Shown piece by piece: positions 17,221 through 26,238 of a stretch of 64,000 bases of DNA. How positions within the stretch are numbered: the stretch's first letter is position 1; each line of letters begins with the position of its first letter. The notes beneath the pieces were generated by a model. The model ran no database searches. It was not told where the DNA came from and was given only the letters and a program-made list of their open reading frames with translations. The position numbers were made by a program, and so were the translations under genes. The DNA is from Xanthomonas floridensis (GTDB taxonomy: Bacteria; Pseudomonadota; Gammaproteobacteria; Xanthomonadales; Xanthomonadaceae). The stretch spans positions 62,001 to 126,000 of the forward strand of contig NZ_LXNG01000003.1 of the NCBI RefSeq assembly GCF_001642575.1, read 5' to 3'.

Positions 17221-18819
17221 ATGGAGAGCCGCATGGTCAAGCGTGTTGTACAGGCACCTGGCGTGGACACGCGCTGCGCTGGCATGCGCCGCCGAGCCTG
17301 GTGCATCCCGTTGCTGGTTGCCGGGTGTGCCTGCGCCATCGTCGGCCACGCCGCCGACACGCCGCTGACGGCAACGCAGACGCGTTGGCTGCAGCGCGCC
17401 ACCTACGGTGTGGACGGCGAGAGCGCAATCCAGTTGCGGCGGCTCGGCCCCAAGCGCTACGCCACGCTGTTGCTGCAGCCCAGCGACGATGCCGTGTTGC
17501 CGGCACCCATCCGCGCGCAGCTGCAGCAGTTCGATGCGCTGCATACGCCCCTGGTGACCCTGCTGACCCAGTACGAGGCCGACAAGATCCGCCTGCAGGG
17601 CATGCCCGATGGCGACGAAAAGGCCGCCTTGCGCAAGGACTGGCAGGCACGTGGCGGGCAGATGCTCACCCAGGCGCGTCAGGCCCAGCTGTTGCGGGCG
17701 GTGTACGCGCCGGATCAACTGCGCGAACAACTGGTGTGGTTCTGGCTCAATCACTTCAGCGTGTATGCCGACAAGGGCCGGGTGAAGTGGATGGCGGCCG
17801 ATTACATGGAGAACGCGATCGGCCCCAACGCCACCGGCAAGTTTGCCGATCTGGTGATGGCCACGCTGGAAAGCCCGGCGATGCTGGAGTACCTGGACAA
17901 TGCCAAGAACGCCAAGGGCAAGGTCAACGAGAACTACGCGCGCGAGCTGATGGAGCTGCACACGCTCGGCGCGCATGGCGGCTACAGCCAGCAGGATGTG
18001 CAGCAGCTGGCCTTGATCCTCACCGGCGCTGGCCTGGTGCCGATCAAGGCAGAGGGCGCGCCGCCGCTGCCGGCGACCAAGCCCGGCCAGCCGCCGGTGG
18101 TGCGCAAGGGACTGTTCGAATTCAATCCGGCGCGCCATCAGCCCGGCGACAAGCGGCTGCTGGGCCAGCGCATTGCCGGTGGTGGGCTGGATGAGATCGA
18201 ACAGGCCGTGCACCTGCTGGTGCGCCAACCGGCCTGCGCGCATTTCGTGTCGCAGCGCCTGGCCGAGTATTTCGTCAGCGACACGCCACCGGCTGCGTTG
18301 GTTGCGCGCATGGCCAGCACGTTCCAGCGCAGCGATGGCGATATCGCCAAGGTCATGCAGACCATGCTGGCGTCTGCGGAATTTGCACAGGCGCAGCCGC
18401 GCAAGTTCAAGGACCCGAACCGCTTCGTGGTGTCGGCGATGCGGCTGGCCTACGAGGACCAGCCGGTGATCAATGCCGCCCCGATGGCCAGCTGGGTGCA
18501 GCAACTGGGCGAGCCGTTGTTCGGCCGCATCACCCCGGATGGGTGGTCGCTGCAATCGCAGGCCTGGACCAGCTCCGGGCAACTGGCACGCCGGTTCGAG
18601 GTGGCGCGCTCGCTGGGCAGTGGGCCCAAGCAATTGTTCCGGCGCGAGGGCGATACCGACACGCCGATTCCCCCACTGACGCAGATCGAGACGCGCGCGT
18701 CGTATCGCTGGTTGGCACCGTCGTTGTCGGCGGGGACGCAGCAGGCGCTGGAGCAGGCGCGCTCGCCAGCGGAGTGGAACGGCTTCCTGTTGTCGTCGCC
18801 GGATTTCAACTATCGCTGA
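17221..18819 (+). CDS. DUF1800 family exported protein
   Basis: A protein of about 532 residues in the DUF1800 family. It has an internal hydrophobic leader ('CIPLLVAGCACAIVGHAA') near residues 27-45, then the conserved core 'WFWLNHFSV', 'YARELMELHTLGAHGGYSQQ' and 'LFEFNPARH'. The biochemical function is unknown. Three starts are possible: ATG 17221 (AGGA upstream), ATG 17233 (GGAG upstream), and ATG 17284, which opens directly at the signal peptide. The DUF1501 partner follows after 40 bases. The two families are very often paired, and both are probably exported. Confidence 0.88.
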   Translation: MESRMVKRVVQAPGVDTRCAGMRRRAWCIPLLVAGCACAIVGHAADTPLTATQTRWLQRATYGVDGESAIQLRRLGPKRYATLLLQPSDDAVLPAPIRAQLQQFDALHTPLVTLLTQYEADKIRLQGMPDGDEKAALRKDWQARGGQMLTQARQAQLLRAVYAPDQLREQLVWFWLNHFSVYADKGRVKWMAADYMENAIGPNATGKFADLVMATLESPAMLEYLDNAKNAKGKVNENYARELMELHTLGAHGGYSQQDVQQLALILTGAGLVPIKAEGAPPLPATKPGQPPVVRKGLFEFNPARHQPGDKRLLGQRIAGGGLDEIEQAVHLLVRQPACAHFVSQRLAEYFVSDTPPAALVARMASTFQRSDGDIAKVMQTMLASAEFAQAQPRKFKDPNRFVVSAMRLAYEDQPVINAAPMASWVQQLGEPLFGRITPDGWSLQSQAWTSSGQLARRFEVARSLGSGPKQLFRREGDTDTPIPPLTQIETRASYRWLAPSLSAGTQQALEQARSPAEWNGFLLSSPDFNYR

Positions 18820-18859
18820 GTCACCGCATGCGGTGTGTCATCGCCGCAGGAGAACCTTC

Positions 18860-20044
18860 ATGCAACGTCGCCACTTTCTGCTTGCCTCTGCTGCCGCCGC
18901 GAGCCTGCCGTGGACCGGTCGCCTGTTTGCCGCCCCGCGCGACAGTGCGCGCTTGCTGGTGGTGTTCCTGCGTGGCGGCTACGACAGCAATAACCTGCTG
19001 GTGCCGCATGCCAGCGATTTCTATTACCAGTCGCGGCCCACGCTGGCGATTGCGCGGCCGGATCCCGCAAATCCCGATAGCGCCATCGTGCTCGATACGC
19101 AGTGGGGCCTGAATCCGGTGATGCGCGATGCGCTGCTGCCGCTGTGGCAACGCCGGCAACTGGCGTTCGTGCCGTTCGCCGGCACCGACGACACCTCGCG
19201 CAGCCATTTCGAGACCCAGGACGATATCGAATCCGGCCAGGCCGGCAAGCACCGCGATTACCGTTCCGGTTTCATGGCACGCCTGTCGGGCGTGCTCAGT
19301 GGCGTACCGGCGATTGCCTTCACCGATTCGCTGCCGCTGACCTTTCAAGGTGGCGGCGATCTGCCCAACGTGTCGTTGAGGGGCATCGGCAAGGGCGGAC
19401 TGGACGCGCGGCAGGCGCAGATCCTGTCGCAGATGTACGACAGCACGCCGCTGGCGGCTGCGGCGCGTGACGGCTTGGCCTTGCGCCAGCAGGTCACCGC
19501 ACAGCTGCGCGAGGAGATGGAGCAGGCCGGGCGTGGCGCCGCCAGTGCGCGCACGTTTGCCGATGAAACCCGGCGCATGGCGACCTTGATGCGCGAGCGG
19601 TATCGCCTGGGTTTCGTCGATGTCGGCGGCTGGGATACGCATGCCAACCAGGGCAGTGTCGCAGGCGGCCTGGCCAACAATTTGCGCAACCTGGGCGAAG
19701 GGTTGGCCGCGTACGCCGATGCCCTGGGCCCGGCCTGGAACGACACCGTGGTGGTGGTGATTTCCGAATTCGGCCGCACCTTCCGCGAGAATGGCAGCAA
19801 GGGCACCGACCATGGCCATGGCACTACCTACTGGGTGTTGGGCGGCGGCGTGCACGGCGGGCGCATCGCGGGCGAACAGGTTGCCGTGGAACAGGCGCAG
19901 CTGCTGCAGAATCGCGATTATCCGGTGCTGACCAATTACCGCAGCCTGTTCGGCGGCGTGCTGCAGCGGCTGTGGGGGCTCTCGCCGGCGCAGCTGGAAC
20001 GTGTGTTCCCGGGCGCAACGCCACGGGATCTTGGCTTGGTGTAG
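18860..20044 (+). CDS. DUF1501 family protein with a Tat signal
   Basis: A 394-residue protein of the DUF1501 family, distantly related to alkaline-phosphatase/sulfatase folds. The N-terminus 'MQRRHFLLASAAAASLPW' is a twin-arginine signal, implying that the protein folds before export. Family motifs include 'FLRGGYDSNNLLVPH', 'DVGGWDTHANQG' and 'VISEFGRTFRENGSKGTDHGHG', which supply potential metal-binding Asp/His residues. The ATG at 18860 has an AGGAGAA ribosome-binding site. It is the downstream partner of the DUF1800 gene. The substrate is unknown. Confidence 0.9.
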   Translation: MQRRHFLLASAAAASLPWTGRLFAAPRDSARLLVVFLRGGYDSNNLLVPHASDFYYQSRPTLAIARPDPANPDSAIVLDTQWGLNPVMRDALLPLWQRRQLAFVPFAGTDDTSRSHFETQDDIESGQAGKHRDYRSGFMARLSGVLSGVPAIAFTDSLPLTFQGGGDLPNVSLRGIGKGGLDARQAQILSQMYDSTPLAAAARDGLALRQQVTAQLREEMEQAGRGAASARTFADETRRMATLMRERYRLGFVDVGGWDTHANQGSVAGGLANNLRNLGEGLAAYADALGPAWNDTVVVVISEFGRTFRENGSKGTDHGHGTTYWVLGGGVHGGRIAGEQVAVEQAQLLQNRDYPVLTNYRSLFGGVLQRLWGLSPAQLERVFPGATPRDLGLV

Positions 20045-20432
20045 GGCGCGCCGATCGCCGCTGGCAGGACCGTTGGGTGCGCAGGGCAGCGTTGAAATCG
20101 GCATGTATCGCGCACCGCAGCGGCTCCGGGCCGTGCGCATGATCTGGCGGCCATGTGCTGTCGATCAGCCGCTCCCGATGCGCGCCAGAACGCTGCTGTT
20201 TTCAGGCCAACGCAGCACCGCTGGCCTCAGGTGCCAAGTGCTGGCGCGTCCGCTTCCGCGCACCGATGTTGTGCAAGGTTGCGGACAACTCGCTGTTGTG
20301 CGATGACTCGCCATGACACGCGAGTGCATGCGTGCGTGCGGGTGTCGAAGCGCCCGGCTGCACTATCTGCGTACCCGGCAATGGTCAGGCGCGGAACTGC
20401 CGCAGCCATGCACAGCCACCGCTGCAGCACTC
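20045..20432. other. Intergenic region, nothing recognised
   Basis: This gap separates the convergent DUF1501 and mtfA genes. The frames inside it have no family features, and no strong hairpin or repeat was seen. Confidence 0.4.
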
Positions 20433-21185
20433 TCAACGCGCTGGCGGTGACGCAAACGGCGATGGCCCATACACGCCGACCAGATGGGCGGCCACGGCCG
20501 GCATCAGGCGTTCCAGCACCTGCGGCGCGGAGAAGTGGTATTCGCTGACGACCGCGAAGAATTCCTCCGGCGCTTCGGCAGCGTACGGGTCGATCTCGGT
20601 GTCTTCGCCGGCATCCACACGTTGGCAGAACGCATCGAAGGCCTGCTGGAAATCGCGTGCCCAACGGCGCTGCACCTCGCGTGGCAGTGGCGGCGTGCCA
20701 TCGAGCGCGCCATCCAGGGCATCGAGCTTGTGCGCCATCTCATGCACGATCACGTTGAACCCGGCGCACGGATCGTGCAGGTCTGCCTGCACGTCGGCCC
20801 AGCTGACGATCAGCGGGCCCTGTTCCCAGGCCTCGCCGATCAAGGCGTCGTCCCAGGCATGCATCACGCCGGCCGCATCCATGTGGGTGCGCTGGACGCG
20901 GAAGGCATCGGGATAGACGATCAGCTGCGACCAGCCACGCCACCCGGCGGCCCCGAACTCCAGCAGCGGCAGGCAGCAGGTAGCTGCCAGCAAGACCTGA
21001 TCCCGGGGCTGCAGCTGCAGGCCATCGACCGGCGAAATGGTTTTCTGATGCAGGAACTGCGCGGACAGTGCACGCAGGCGTTGCCGACGCAGCGAGTCCA
21101 GTGCGGCCACCCAGGCGCACTCGGTACAGACCAGATGCCACAACGCGTCGGGAATCTCCAGCGGCGGCCGGCGCAGCCAGCGCAT
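20433..21185 (-). CDS. mtfA: MtfA-type zinc peptidase
   Basis: A 250-residue cytoplasmic protein of the MtfA (Mlc titration factor A) family, a gluzincin-like metallopeptidase that in Escherichia coli also binds the repressor Mlc. The zinc motif HEMAHKLD is at residues 148-155, and 'EFFAVVSEYHF' downstream supplies the third glutamate ligand. The N-terminal region 'IPDALWHLV' to 'FLHQKTI' also fits the family. The ATG at 21185 is used, although a GTG immediately before it is in frame. It lies 11 bases downstream of a small secreted-protein gene and is probably co-transcribed with it. No Mlc homologue is in the window. Confidence 0.92.
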   Translation of the reverse strand: MRWLRRPPLEIPDALWHLVCTECAWVAALDSLRRQRLRALSAQFLHQKTISPVDGLQLQPRDQVLLAATCCLPLLEFGAAGWRGWSQLIVYPDAFRVQRTHMDAAGVMHAWDDALIGEAWEQGPLIVSWADVQADLHDPCAGFNVIVHEMAHKLDALDGALDGTPPLPREVQRRWARDFQQAFDAFCQRVDAGEDTEIDPYAAEAPEEFFAVVSEYHFSAPQVLERLMPAVAAHLVGVYGPSPFASPPAR

Positions 21186-21196
21186 CACCCACTGGA

Positions 21197-21475
21197 TCAG
21201 CGGAACATGCCCGGCAGGAAGCTGTGCCAGCGCGGCATCATGCGCATGCGCGGAAACAGGCCGTCGCCGTCGCTGCCACCACCGCCGGTGGCAGGTGCGG
21301 GCTTGTGCTGTGGCGGCGTGCGTGCCGGTGCGGCCGGTTCGCCGTTGGGAGTCCTGCCACGTGCGGCAGAGTTGGAGCTGACGCAGCTGTCATGATCGCC
21401 GTCGGTCAACTGGTCCGATGCCAGGGCGGCAAGCGGAGCCAACAACAGAAGCAGGCAAACCGTGAGTCGGCGCAT
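21197..21475 (-). CDS. Small exported protein, glycine/proline-rich
   Basis: A 92-residue protein with a textbook signal peptide ('LTVCLLLLLAPLAALAS') and a low-complexity mature part rich in Pro, Ala, Gly and Ser ending in 'MPRWHSFLPGMFR'. No family is recognised. The ATG at 21475 is chosen because it opens at the signal peptide; the frame extends to 21514. It precedes mtfA by 11 bases on the same strand and is divergent from birA. Confidence 0.6.
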   Translation of the reverse strand: MRRLTVCLLLLLAPLAALASDQLTDGDHDSCVSSNSAARGRTPNGEPAAPARTPPQHKPAPATGGGGSDGDGLFPRMRMMPRWHSFLPGMFR

Positions 21476-21604
21476 CGTCCACATCCAGGGCAAGCGGCGT
21501 GAGTCCCCGATCATAACGCGGTTTTCACTCCCTCACACAAGCCGCGCTGGGCGGCCGGGAAGCCATGGCGCATACTTTCGCGTATCGATTTGGGAACCGT
21601 TGCC

Positions 21605-22570
21605 GTGGATGACCGCGCGTTGCTGGCCAAACTTGCGAGCGGCCGGCTGTCCGGCGACGCGCTGGCGCGTGATGCGGGCTTGACCCGCGCCGCGGTGTGG
21701 AAGCGCATTCAAAATTTGCGCGCCGCAGGCGTGGCGATCGAAGGACGCGCTGGCGATGGCTACCGGCTGGCTGCACCGCTGGACCTGCTGGACGCCGCCC
21801 GCATCCGTGCCGCCATGACCGCTGACGCCGCCGCCGGGCTGGCGGCGCTGGAGGTGGCCTGGACGCTGGAATCCACCAATACCAGCCTGCTGGCGCGTCC
21901 GGCACCGGAGCGCGGCGTGGAGGTGTTGCTGGCCGAGCGCCAGACCGGCGGCCGCGGTCGCCGCGGCCGGCAGTGGACTTCGCCGCTGGGCGCGCATATC
22001 TACCTGTCGGCCTCGCGCCGGTTCAGCGGCGGGCTGGGGCAGCTGGCCGGGTTGAGCCTGGCGGTTGGCGTGGCGGTCGCCGAGGCTTTGCGCAGCTGCG
22101 GGTTCGCCGATGTCGGCCTGAAGTGGCCCAACGATCTGCTGGCGCGCGAGCGCAAGCTGGGCGGGCTGCTGATCGAAGGCGGCGGGGAGATGGCGGGCAA
22201 CGCGCGCGCCGTGATCGGCCTGGGTTTGAACGTGCATATGCCGCCAGCGGCCGCGGCCACCATCGACCAACCGTGGGTGGATCTGGATACCCTGGCCGGC
22301 CGCGCAGTGACGCGCGATACCGTGGTGGCCGCGGTGCTGTCGGCGTTGTTGCCTGCGCTGGACCTGTTCGAAGCACAGGGGCTGGCTGCATTCCTGACCC
22401 GTTATGCGGCGCTGGATGTGTTGCGCGGCCGCACAGTGCAGGTGGAAGAAGCCGGCAGCCCGCATCGCGGCGTCGCCCTCGGCCTGGCCGCCGACGGCGC
22501 CTTGCGGGTGCAGGTGGGCGAGACCGAACGGCTATTCCATTCCGGAGAAGTCAGCGTGAGACCTGCATGA
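21605..22570 (+). CDS. birA: Bifunctional biotin-[acetyl-CoA carboxylase] ligase and biotin operon repressor
   Basis: A 321-residue protein. The N-terminal winged helix ('LLAKLASGRLSGDALARDAG' to 'VWKRIQNLRAAG') should bind DNA, and the C-terminal domain makes biotinyl-AMP and transfers it to the carboxylase carrier protein. Ligase motifs are 'ESTNTSLLA', the biotin-binding 'GGRGRRGRQWTSP', 'LKWPNDLL' with the catalytic lysine, and 'IGLGLNV'. The GTG at 21605 is preferred, with GGGA upstream; a TTG at 21590 is also in frame but lacks a ribosome-binding site. Its stop overlaps the coaX start as ATGA, so the two are translationally coupled. Confidence 0.95.
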   Translation: MDDRALLAKLASGRLSGDALARDAGLTRAAVWKRIQNLRAAGVAIEGRAGDGYRLAAPLDLLDAARIRAAMTADAAAGLAALEVAWTLESTNTSLLARPAPERGVEVLLAERQTGGRGRRGRQWTSPLGAHIYLSASRRFSGGLGQLAGLSLAVGVAVAEALRSCGFADVGLKWPNDLLARERKLGGLLIEGGGEMAGNARAVIGLGLNVHMPPAAAATIDQPWVDLDTLAGRAVTRDTVVAAVLSALLPALDLFEAQGLAAFLTRYAALDVLRGRTVQVEEAGSPHRGVALGLAADGALRVQVGETERLFHSGEVSVRPA

Positions 22571-23295
22571 GCGAGTGGTTGTTCGATCTGGGGAATTCGC
22601 GGTTCAAATACGCACCGCTGCACGGCAACCGCGCAGGCGAGGTGCAGGCCTGGGCACATGGCGCCGAAGCGATGGATGCGGCTGCGTTGGCGGCGCTGCC
22701 GTCCGGGCGGGTTGCCTACGTGGCCAGCGTGGCGGCGCCGGCATTGACGCAGCGCATGATCGGCTGCCTGCAGGAGCGTTTCGCGCAGGTGCGCATCGCA
22801 CGTACCGTGTCCGATTGCGCCGGCATCCGCATCGCCTACGCCGACCCCAGCCGGTTTGGCGTGGATCGGTTTCTGGCCTTGCTGGGTGCGCGGGGCGATG
22901 CACCGGTGCTGGTGGCCGGGGTGGGCACGGCCCTGACCATCGATGTGCTCGGTGCCGACGGCCAGCACCACGGTGGGCGCATCGCCGCCTCGCCCACCAC
23001 CATGCGCGAGGCGCTACATGCGCGCGCGGTGCAGCTGCCTGCCAGCGGCGGCGACTATGTGGAGCTGGCCAACGATACCGACGATGCCTTGACCTCCGGC
23101 TGCGACGGCGCCGCGGTGGCGTTGATCGAGCGCAGCCTGCATCACGCACACCGCAGCCTGGGCGTGCCGGTGCGACTGCTGGTGCATGGCGGTGGCGCGC
23201 CGCCGTTGCTGCCGTTGTTGCCCGATGCCACTTTCCGCGCTGCACTGGTGCTGGACGGGCTGGCGACCTGGGCGGCCGATTCGTCCTGCGCTTAG
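22567..23295 (+). CDS. coaX: Type III pantothenate kinase
   Basis: A 242-residue ASKHA-fold kinase that phosphorylates pantothenate, the first step of coenzyme A synthesis. The N-terminal phosphate loop is 'FDLGNSRFKYA', followed by 'YADPSRFGVDRF' with the catalytic-site Asp, 'VAGVGTALTIDV', and 'TSGCDGAAVALI'. It overlaps birA by four bases. A birA-coaX pair is common in beta- and gammaproteobacteria and couples two cofactor steps needed for fatty acid synthesis. Confidence 0.95.
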   Translation: MSEWLFDLGNSRFKYAPLHGNRAGEVQAWAHGAEAMDAAALAALPSGRVAYVASVAAPALTQRMIGCLQERFAQVRIARTVSDCAGIRIAYADPSRFGVDRFLALLGARGDAPVLVAGVGTALTIDVLGADGQHHGGRIAASPTTMREALHARAVQLPASGGDYVELANDTDDALTSGCDGAAVALIERSLHHAHRSLGVPVRLLVHGGGAPPLLPLLPDATFRAALVLDGLATWAADSSCA

Positions 23296-23304
23296 AATCC
23301 AGGC

Positions 23305-24168
23305 ATGTACGTACGCGCGCTCATCGTTGTGCTGATCGTCCTCAATGCCGGAGTGGCGTTGTGGTGGGCGATGCAGCCGCCGCCGGCACTGCCGGCCGCA
23401 CCGCCGCAGCCAACCGGCGTGGCGCGGCTGGAGGTGCTGCCGATGCTGGCGACCGGGGCGTCGCGGCCGTCGCTGGCCTCCGCAGCGCAACCGGAGGCTG
23501 GCGCGATGCCGGCTTCCAGCACGCCGGCATCTGCGACGGCAGCGGGTGCAGATGCAGTCAATACTGCCAACACTGCCAACACTGCCAACCCAGGCGCCGG
23601 GACGGCGTCCCCACCGGCAGGGAAGCCGGCGCCGCCCGTGCGTGATGCCTCGTCGATCGACCCAGCCACCGCCGCGGCAACCCGGGCGCCGACGGTTCCA
23701 GCACCATCGGCTGCGCCCGAGCGCTGCGCCAGTCTCGGGGCGTACACGGCACGCAGTGACGCCGATGCCGCGCTGACGCGGCTGCGGGGGCAGGTGAGTC
23801 GTGCCAGCGTGCGCGAAGACACCGACGCCGGGGTCAGCACCTTCCGGGTGATGTTGCCCAACGTGGGCGACCGCGCGGCGGCGCAGGCGCTGGTCAAGCG
23901 TATTGCGTCCGCCGGCATCGGCGACTATTACGTGATCGCCCAAGGCGAGAGCAATACCGTTGCACTGGGGCAGTACCAGAGCCGCGAGCGCGCCGAGCGG
24001 CGCCAGGCGAGCCTGGTGAGCGCGGGGTTTCCGGCGCAGCTGGTGCCCAGTGGCAGCGGTCAGTCGCGTTGGTGGATCGATGTGCGCAGCACGGTGGCGG
24101 CCGCGACGTTGCAGGGCGCCGCAGGTGCAACGCGCCAGCGGTCGCTAGATTGCGCCGCGCTGCGCTAG
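23305..24168 (+). CDS. SPOR-domain membrane protein
   Basis: A 287-residue protein with one N-terminal transmembrane helix ('ALIVVLIVLNAGVALWWAM'), a long Ala/Pro/Thr linker to about residue 140, and a C-terminal SPOR-like domain ('CASLGAYTARSDADAALTRL' and 'VALGQYQSRERAERRQASL'). SPOR domains bind denuded septal peptidoglycan glycans. The linker DNA contains three perfect 9-bp repeats coding Thr-Ala-Asn (23563-23589). It starts 9 bases after coaX and is probably the third gene of that operon; the placement after birA-coaX is typical in xanthomonads. Confidence 0.85.
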   Translation: MYVRALIVVLIVLNAGVALWWAMQPPPALPAAPPQPTGVARLEVLPMLATGASRPSLASAAQPEAGAMPASSTPASATAAGADAVNTANTANTANPGAGTASPPAGKPAPPVRDASSIDPATAAATRAPTVPAPSAAPERCASLGAYTARSDADAALTRLRGQVSRASVREDTDAGVSTFRVMLPNVGDRAAAQALVKRIASAGIGDYYVIAQGESNTVALGQYQSRERAERRQASLVSAGFPAQLVPSGSGQSRWWIDVRSTVAAATLQGAAGATRQRSLDCAALR

Positions 24169-24200
24169 AATGCGCACCGGCGCGCAACGCGCCTGCCTTT

Positions 24201-24276
24201 GCCGGCATAGCTCAGTTGGTAGAGCAACCGCCTTGTAAGCGGTAGGTCCCCAGTTCGAATCCGGGTGCCGGCACCA
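24201..24276 (+). tRNA. tRNA-Thr (anticodon TGT)
   Basis: A 76-base cloverleaf including the encoded CCA end. The acceptor arm GCCGGCA pairs with TGCCGGC; the D-arm is AGCTC..GAGC; the anticodon stem ACCGC/GCGGT carries the loop CTTGTAA, giving anticodon TGT for ACA codons; the T-arm contains GTTCGAATC. It lies 32 bases after the SPOR gene and is not flanked by any duplicated 3' end, so there is no sign of an integrated element. Confidence 0.97.
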
Positions 24277-24458
24277 TCTTGCAGACTGTTCCTGGCTATT
24301 TACGATCCGCTGCGTTTTTCGCGGTGTGCAGCGTTTGTCTTGCTTGAAGCGAGCGTTCTGCGCGCGGCAGCACCATGCGCTTCGTCCAGGCGGTGAGGTC
24401 GCCAGTTTCAGGCTACGCGCGCCACCACGGTCGAGCGGCGGTGACGCTGCGTGCGTGC

Positions 24459-25139
24459 TCAGGCCGGCCGGCCCCCCGAGAGCAACTGCAGCGCGGCAGT
24501 TGCGGCGTCGGCGTGCGCATTGTTGCGCAGGCGTTCGGCTGCTGCGGCGACGACAAGTGCCAATGCCTGGCGCAGCACGCTGTCGGCATCGGCGCTGGCG
24601 TCCACCACGTGTTTGCCCGGCAACTGCAGGCCGTTGAAGATTGCGCGGCAGCGTTCCAGATTGTCCTGGGTTTCGAAATGGTTGGGCGCATCGCCGCGGG
24701 CGCGGATGCGCGACAGGCCGGTCGGCGGCGGCAGGTCGAGCAGTAGCAGGACGTCCGGGCGCGGCGCGAAGGCGTTGCGCTCCAGCAGCGCGTCCAGCGG
24801 CAATCCGGCGGCGCCCTGGTAGGCGACCATGGAAGGAAAGTAGCGGTCCAGGATCACGATGTCGCCGCGGGCCAGCGCGGGAGCGATCAGGGTCTGCACA
24901 TGTTCGTGGCGATCGCGGATCAGCAGGTCGGCTTCTTCGTCGGCGCTCAGGCGGCCGGTCGCGGCGGATTGGCGCAGCTGCGTGCCCCACGGGCCGTTGG
25001 TCGGTTCCTTGCTGAGCACCACGCGCGCGCCGGCCGTCTGCAAGGTGGTTGCCAGGCTGCGCGCCAGCGTGGTCTTGCCGGCGCCGTCGATGCCTTCGAT
25101 CGCGATCAATAGCCCGCCGGGCTTCAGTTCGATTGTCAT
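24459..25139 (-). CDS. tmk: Thymidylate kinase
   Basis: A 226-residue P-loop kinase that phosphorylates dTMP to dTDP. Walker A 'GIDGAGKTT' is at residues 16-24, the DRX box is '[13 protein letters not shown]', and the lid region contains Arg-rich '[10 protein letters not shown]'. The C-terminus is a little longer than in E. coli and alanine-rich. It is encoded alone; the gene upstream on this strand is more than 500 bases away. It lies convergent to tRNA-Thr. Confidence 0.95.
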   Translation of the reverse strand: MTIELKPGGLLIAIEGIDGAGKTTLARSLATTLQTAGARVVLSKEPTNGPWGTQLRQSAATGRLSADEEADLLIRDRHEHVQTLIAPALARGDIVILDRYFPSMVAYQGAAGLPLDALLERNAFAPRPDVLLLLDLPPPTGLSRIRARGDAPNHFETQDNLERCRAIFNGLQLPGKHVVDASADADSVLRQALALVVAAAAERLRNNAHADAATAALQLLSGGRPA

Positions 25140-25698
25140 CGCGCTACTTTATCTGATCGGGGCAACAGACCAGTAGCCAGCAGCGTATCGGCGCCCATCG
25201 TGCTGCGACTGAGTGACGGCAGCCATGCCGTGGTCGAGTGCGGTGGCCTGGTCGCGCCGGCCTGCGCACGACCGCGACGATGTGCGGACAACCATCTTGC
25301 ACCGCGTGCTGCCGGAAACGCGCGACGGCGCACCGCGGCGCCTGCGCCAGACACGGGACAGATGGCAATCAAGCGCAGGCCAGGCAGATGCCGACACCGG
25401 CGCGTTGCAACGCTGCTATTGCCTATCTGGTATCACGGGTATGTCTTGTGTGCTGTCGGGAACGTCCCGATGCCGGTGCTTCTGTGCACTGGGCATACTG
25501 AATAAGTCAGACGCAGCGCTCATTCGTACCACGACTGAGTCGCGTTTCTGGCTTCAAGGAAGATGGACGCGTCGCCGCCACCCTAGAGGCGGCATCCCCC
25601 GCGTGACGCCCTTTCAGGCCCGTCGTGACCGGATTCCTTGTTTATCGTTGTTTATCGATCTGCGTCCACCGTGTCCACTGCGCAGCCCGTGCGGCCGA
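25140..25698. other. Intergenic region with a short hairpin
   Basis: No gene is supported in this 559-base gap. It contains a 6-bp inverted repeat (GCCGCC/GGCGGC, 25574-25593) and a short direct repeat of TTTATCG near 25640-25655. The first may contribute to termination of neighbouring transcripts, but there is no T-tract. Confidence 0.4.
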
Positions 25699-26238
25699 TC
25701 AGGTCGCCGAGGTATAGCGGTAGGACAGCAACGACTTCACCAGGAATGTGATCTGGGTGGCCGAGCGCGCATCCACACGCATCACCGGAATACGGAAACC
25801 TTCGGCGACCAGGCCGTCGCGAAACGGCGGCAGCAGGAAGTCTTCGACCTCGTCGGTCATGGTGATGCCCACTGCCAGGCTGGCGTCGGGCGCGATCTGC
25901 GCAAATTCGCGGAGCAGCGCCAGGGTGGCTTCGGGCATCTGCGGATCGCGCGCATTGGCCAGCACGATCACTCCCAGCGCGCCGTCGCAGACCAGCGGCC
26001 ACATGAAATCCAGGTACTTCTGCCCTGGCACGCCGTAGACGTGCAGCAGTTCGCCGTCTTCCAGTTCGATCGAGCTGTAGTCCAGCGCGACCGTGGTGTA
26101 GGTCTTGTCGCCGTAGGCATCCTGGCTGAGCGGCATCTCGGTGCTGACCGGCTCCACATCGGAGATGGCGCGCACGGCGGTGGTCTTGCCGGCGCCCATG
26201 CCGCCCACGAACACCAGTTTGTTGGCTGGAAGACTCAT
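25699..26238 (-). CDS. MglA/COG2229-like small GTPase
   Basis: A 179-residue Ras-like GTPase of the prokaryotic MglA/SRPRB-like group. The P-loop GGMGAGKTT is at residues 12-20, a Thr in 'DKTYTTVALDY' fits switch I, and the G3 box 'HVYGVPGQKYLDFMW' (PGQ at 71-73) is typical of this group. The G4 motif appears as TMTD instead of NKxD. It overlaps the stop of the upstream gene by four bases (ATGA). With two roadblock proteins in the same operon, it probably forms a GTPase/GAP-like module that sets polarity or relays signals. The partner process is unknown. Confidence 0.85.
   Translation of the reverse strand: MSLPANKLVFVGGMGAGKTTAVRAISDVEPVSTEMPLSQDAYGDKTYTTVALDYSSIELEDGELLHVYGVPGQKYLDFMWPLVCDGALGVIVLANARDPQMPEATLALLREFAQIAPDASLAVGITMTDEVEDFLLPPFRDGLVAEGFRIPVMRVDARSATQITFLVKSLLSYRYTSAT

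Noticed and set aside
24201..24300. Integration site at the tRNA-Thr gene
   Set aside because: No duplicated tRNA 3' end, integrase or atypical island follows.
24145..24990. Minus-strand frame containing a peptide that reads through the antisense of the tRNA
   Set aside because: The peptide 'HPDSNWGPTAYKAVALPTEL' is the well-known antisense translation of tRNA-Thr and the rest is a shadow of tmk.
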